A stretch of DNA of 64,000 nt, from the NCBI RefSeq assembly GCF_019930585.1, contig NZ_CP082839.1, positions 2,848,001-2,912,000 on the forward strand, given 5' to 3'. The notes below the pieces were generated by a model that saw only the letters and a list, made by a program, of their open reading frames with translations, was not told the DNA's origin and did no database searches. Position 1 is the stretch's first letter. Every line of letters starts with the position of its first letter. Source of the DNA: Sphingomonas nostoxanthinifaciens (GTDB lineage Bacteria > Pseudomonadota > Alphaproteobacteria > Sphingomonadales > Sphingomonadaceae). Shown one piece after another: positions 62,730 to 64,000 of this stretch. The position numbers and the translations under genes are program-made.

Positions 62730-64000
62730 ATGCGGTCGAAGCTATTTGCGATGGCGCTCGCCATCGGATTGGCAGTTCCGGCAAGCGCGCGCTGGCGCGT
62801 TGCCGAAAGCGAGCATTTCCAACTTTATGGGCAGACCGAGCCGGACCGTCTGCGCGAACTGGCAACCAAGCTGGAGCGTTACGACTCGGCAATGCGCTTC
62901 CTGTTCAGCGTGCCGGACGAATCGCCGACCAAGGCGACCCGCGTGACGGTCTACCTGGCCCACGACGTGAACACCCTGCAGCGAGTCTATTCGCAGAACC
63001 AGACGGTTCGGAACGTCTGGGTCTATGGATTCTACCATAGCAGCGCCGGCGGCTCGGTCGCGTTTGCGCCGATCACGCAGCCGACCTTTGATCCGGACCG
63101 ACTCGACGGCTGGACCGCCCTGCTACACGAATATACCCATCATGTGATGCTGAGCAATTTCAGCGCGGCTTATCCGGCGTGGTTCCGGGAGGGCTTCGCC
63201 GAATTCTGCTCGAACACGCGTTTCGAGCCCGATGGCAGCGTTACCGTCGGCCATACGGCGACATATCGCGCCGATTGGCTGAAGCATGGCGACCGTTTGA
63301 CCGCGGCCCAGCTGTTCGAGAACGATAGCAAGCAGATGCAGTGGGACGGCGGCAATTACATGTACGCGCGCGGGTGGCTGCTGACGCACTATGCCATTTT
63401 GGGTAGCCGCGAGCGCGGCCGCCAGCTTCTCCGCTATATCGCGGCAGTCAACGCGGGTACGCCGAGCCTGAAGGCAGCGCAGGACGCCTTCGGCGATCTC
63501 TCGCAGCTCGACAAGGAGCTGGAGCATTACATGGACGTGCCGCTCGACAGTGTCCGCATCCCTGCCGCAAAATTGAAGGTCGGCGCGATCGCCGTGCGCG
63601 AGCTGTCCGATGGCGAGGATGCGATGATGTCGGTGCGCCTGCGCTCGGACGGCGGCATGTCGCACGCCGTCGCGGCGGCCATCGTCCGCGACGCCCGCCG
63701 GATCGCCGCATCCTATCCTGCCGATCCGGCCGCTCAGCTCACGCTCGCCCGCGCCGAGTATGATGCCGGCGACGACGGCGCAGCCGACGCAGCCGCCGCA
63801 CGGTCGTTCGCGGCATCACCGTCGGCGCGAGCGCTGATCTATCGTGGGCTGCCGGCACTGCGTCGGGCGCGCAAGGATAAGGACCATCCCGATCCGGCGC
63901 TGATGGCCCAAGCCCGCCGCTACGTCCTCGACGCCAACCGGCTCGATCCGGGCGATCCGCTGCCCCTCTTCACTTTCTACGACATCAATCGCACCTCGGA
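62730..64000 (+). CDS. Secreted HExxH metallopeptidase-like protein, cut at window end
   Basis: The gene begins with ATG at 62730 behind GGGGGG and stays open to base 64000, giving 423 codons without a stop, so the C-terminus is missing. A signal peptide (MRSKLFAMALAIGLAVPASA) is followed by WRVAESEHFQLYGQTEP, then LLHEYTHHVML with a zinc HExxH at about residues 135-139, and FREGFAEF about 20 residues on, whose Glu could be the third ligand. This fits peptidase-MA-like gluzincins. The second half is helical and repeat-like (RAEYDAGDDGAADAAAAR; NRLDPGDPLPLFTFYD), resembling TPR. It is divergent from ada. Substrate unknown. Confidence 0.85.
   Translation, partial: MRSKLFAMALAIGLAVPASARWRVAESEHFQLYGQTEPDRLRELATKLERYDSAMRFLFSVPDESPTKATRVTVYLAHDVNTLQRVYSQNQTVRNVWVYGFYHSSAGGSVAFAPITQPTFDPDRLDGWTALLHEYTHHVMLSNFSAAYPAWFREGFAEFCSNTRFEPDGSVTVGHTATYRADWLKHGDRLTAAQLFENDSKQMQWDGGNYMYARGWLLTHYAILGSRERGRQLLRYIAAVNAGTPSLKAAQDAFGDLSQLDKELEHYMDVPLDSVRIPAAKLKVGAIAVRELSDGEDAMMSVRLRSDGGMSHAVAAAIVRDARRIAASYPADPAAQLTLARAEYDAGDDGAADAAAARSFAASPSARALIYRGLPALRRARKDKDHPDPALMAQARRYVLDANRLDPGDPLPLFTFYDINRTS

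Overview
The window is a GC-rich, densely coded chromosomal segment that looks like a member of the Sphingomonadaceae (Sphingomonas or a close relative). The supporting signs are three TonB-dependent receptors including one of the large Xanthomonas/Caulobacter type, a PEPxxWA-CTERM protein, a GapR (DUF2312) homologue, a CrtZ carotenoid hydroxylase, sphingomonad-style intergenic inverted repeats, and strong GC at third codon positions. I see no rRNA, tRNA, CRISPR array, insertion sequence or phage. All assignments come from reading the sequence; no database search was run.

Layout. 0.1-2 kb: nitroreductase, YtrA-type GntR regulator, TsaC/Sua5. 2.2-7 kb, minus strand: sucC, then etfB-etfA-HIBYL-CoA hydrolase-enoyl-CoA hydratase, a central-carbon and valine/acyl-CoA block. 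7-10 kb: crtZ and the fused malic enzyme maeB. 10-13 kb: gapR, a chain of RNA-like hairpins, a Ser/Thr-rich unknown, yebC-ruvC. 13-19 kb: a phosphate-flavoured block (Pit-type transporter; TonB receptor coupled to an ENPP-type phosphodiesterase). 19-31.6 kb: the most interesting region: TPR-sulfotransferase, TonB receptor, flavin-dependent tryptophan-halogenase-like protein, large TonB receptor, SapC, JmjC/cupin_8-like Fe(II) oxygenase candidate and a secreted GH8 enzyme resembling reducing-end xylose-releasing exo-oligoxylanase (Rex).

31.6-35 kb: cyclic-nucleotide-domain MscS channel, secreted cupin, pirin. 34.9-39.9 kb, minus strand: a five-gene efflux operon (MarR, FUSC, DUF1656, HlyD, NodT) in which every junction is a 4-base start/stop overlap. 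40-44.8 kb: secreted M20 peptidase, DUF1800 lipoprotein, metallophosphoesterase. 44.8-51.3 kb: a small exopolysaccharide set (two acyltransferase-3 proteins, Wza-like export lipoprotein, outer-membrane beta-barrel, Wzc-like chain-length/tyrosine-kinase protein) without glycosyltransferases. 51.6-54.9 kb: small membrane protein, infC, lptG, lptF. 55-57.5 kb: DUF2141 protein, lipid kinase, nucleotidyltransferase-like unknown. 57.7-64 kb: PEPxxWA-CTERM protein, priA, Sel1-prolyl-hydroxylase fusion, ada, and a secreted HExxH peptidase cut by the window end.

How the parts may work together. The 20.8-31.6 kb locus reads as a carbohydrate (probably xylo-oligosaccharide) uptake locus carrying the halogenase/SapC/cupin trio that recurs beside TonB receptors in Sphingomonas, Caulobacter and Xanthomonas and has no settled function; this is the best candidate for an under-described system here. 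The 13-19 kb block could serve organophosphate scavenging, and the 52.6-57.5 kb block envelope lipid supply and export. These are inferences from family membership and gene order.
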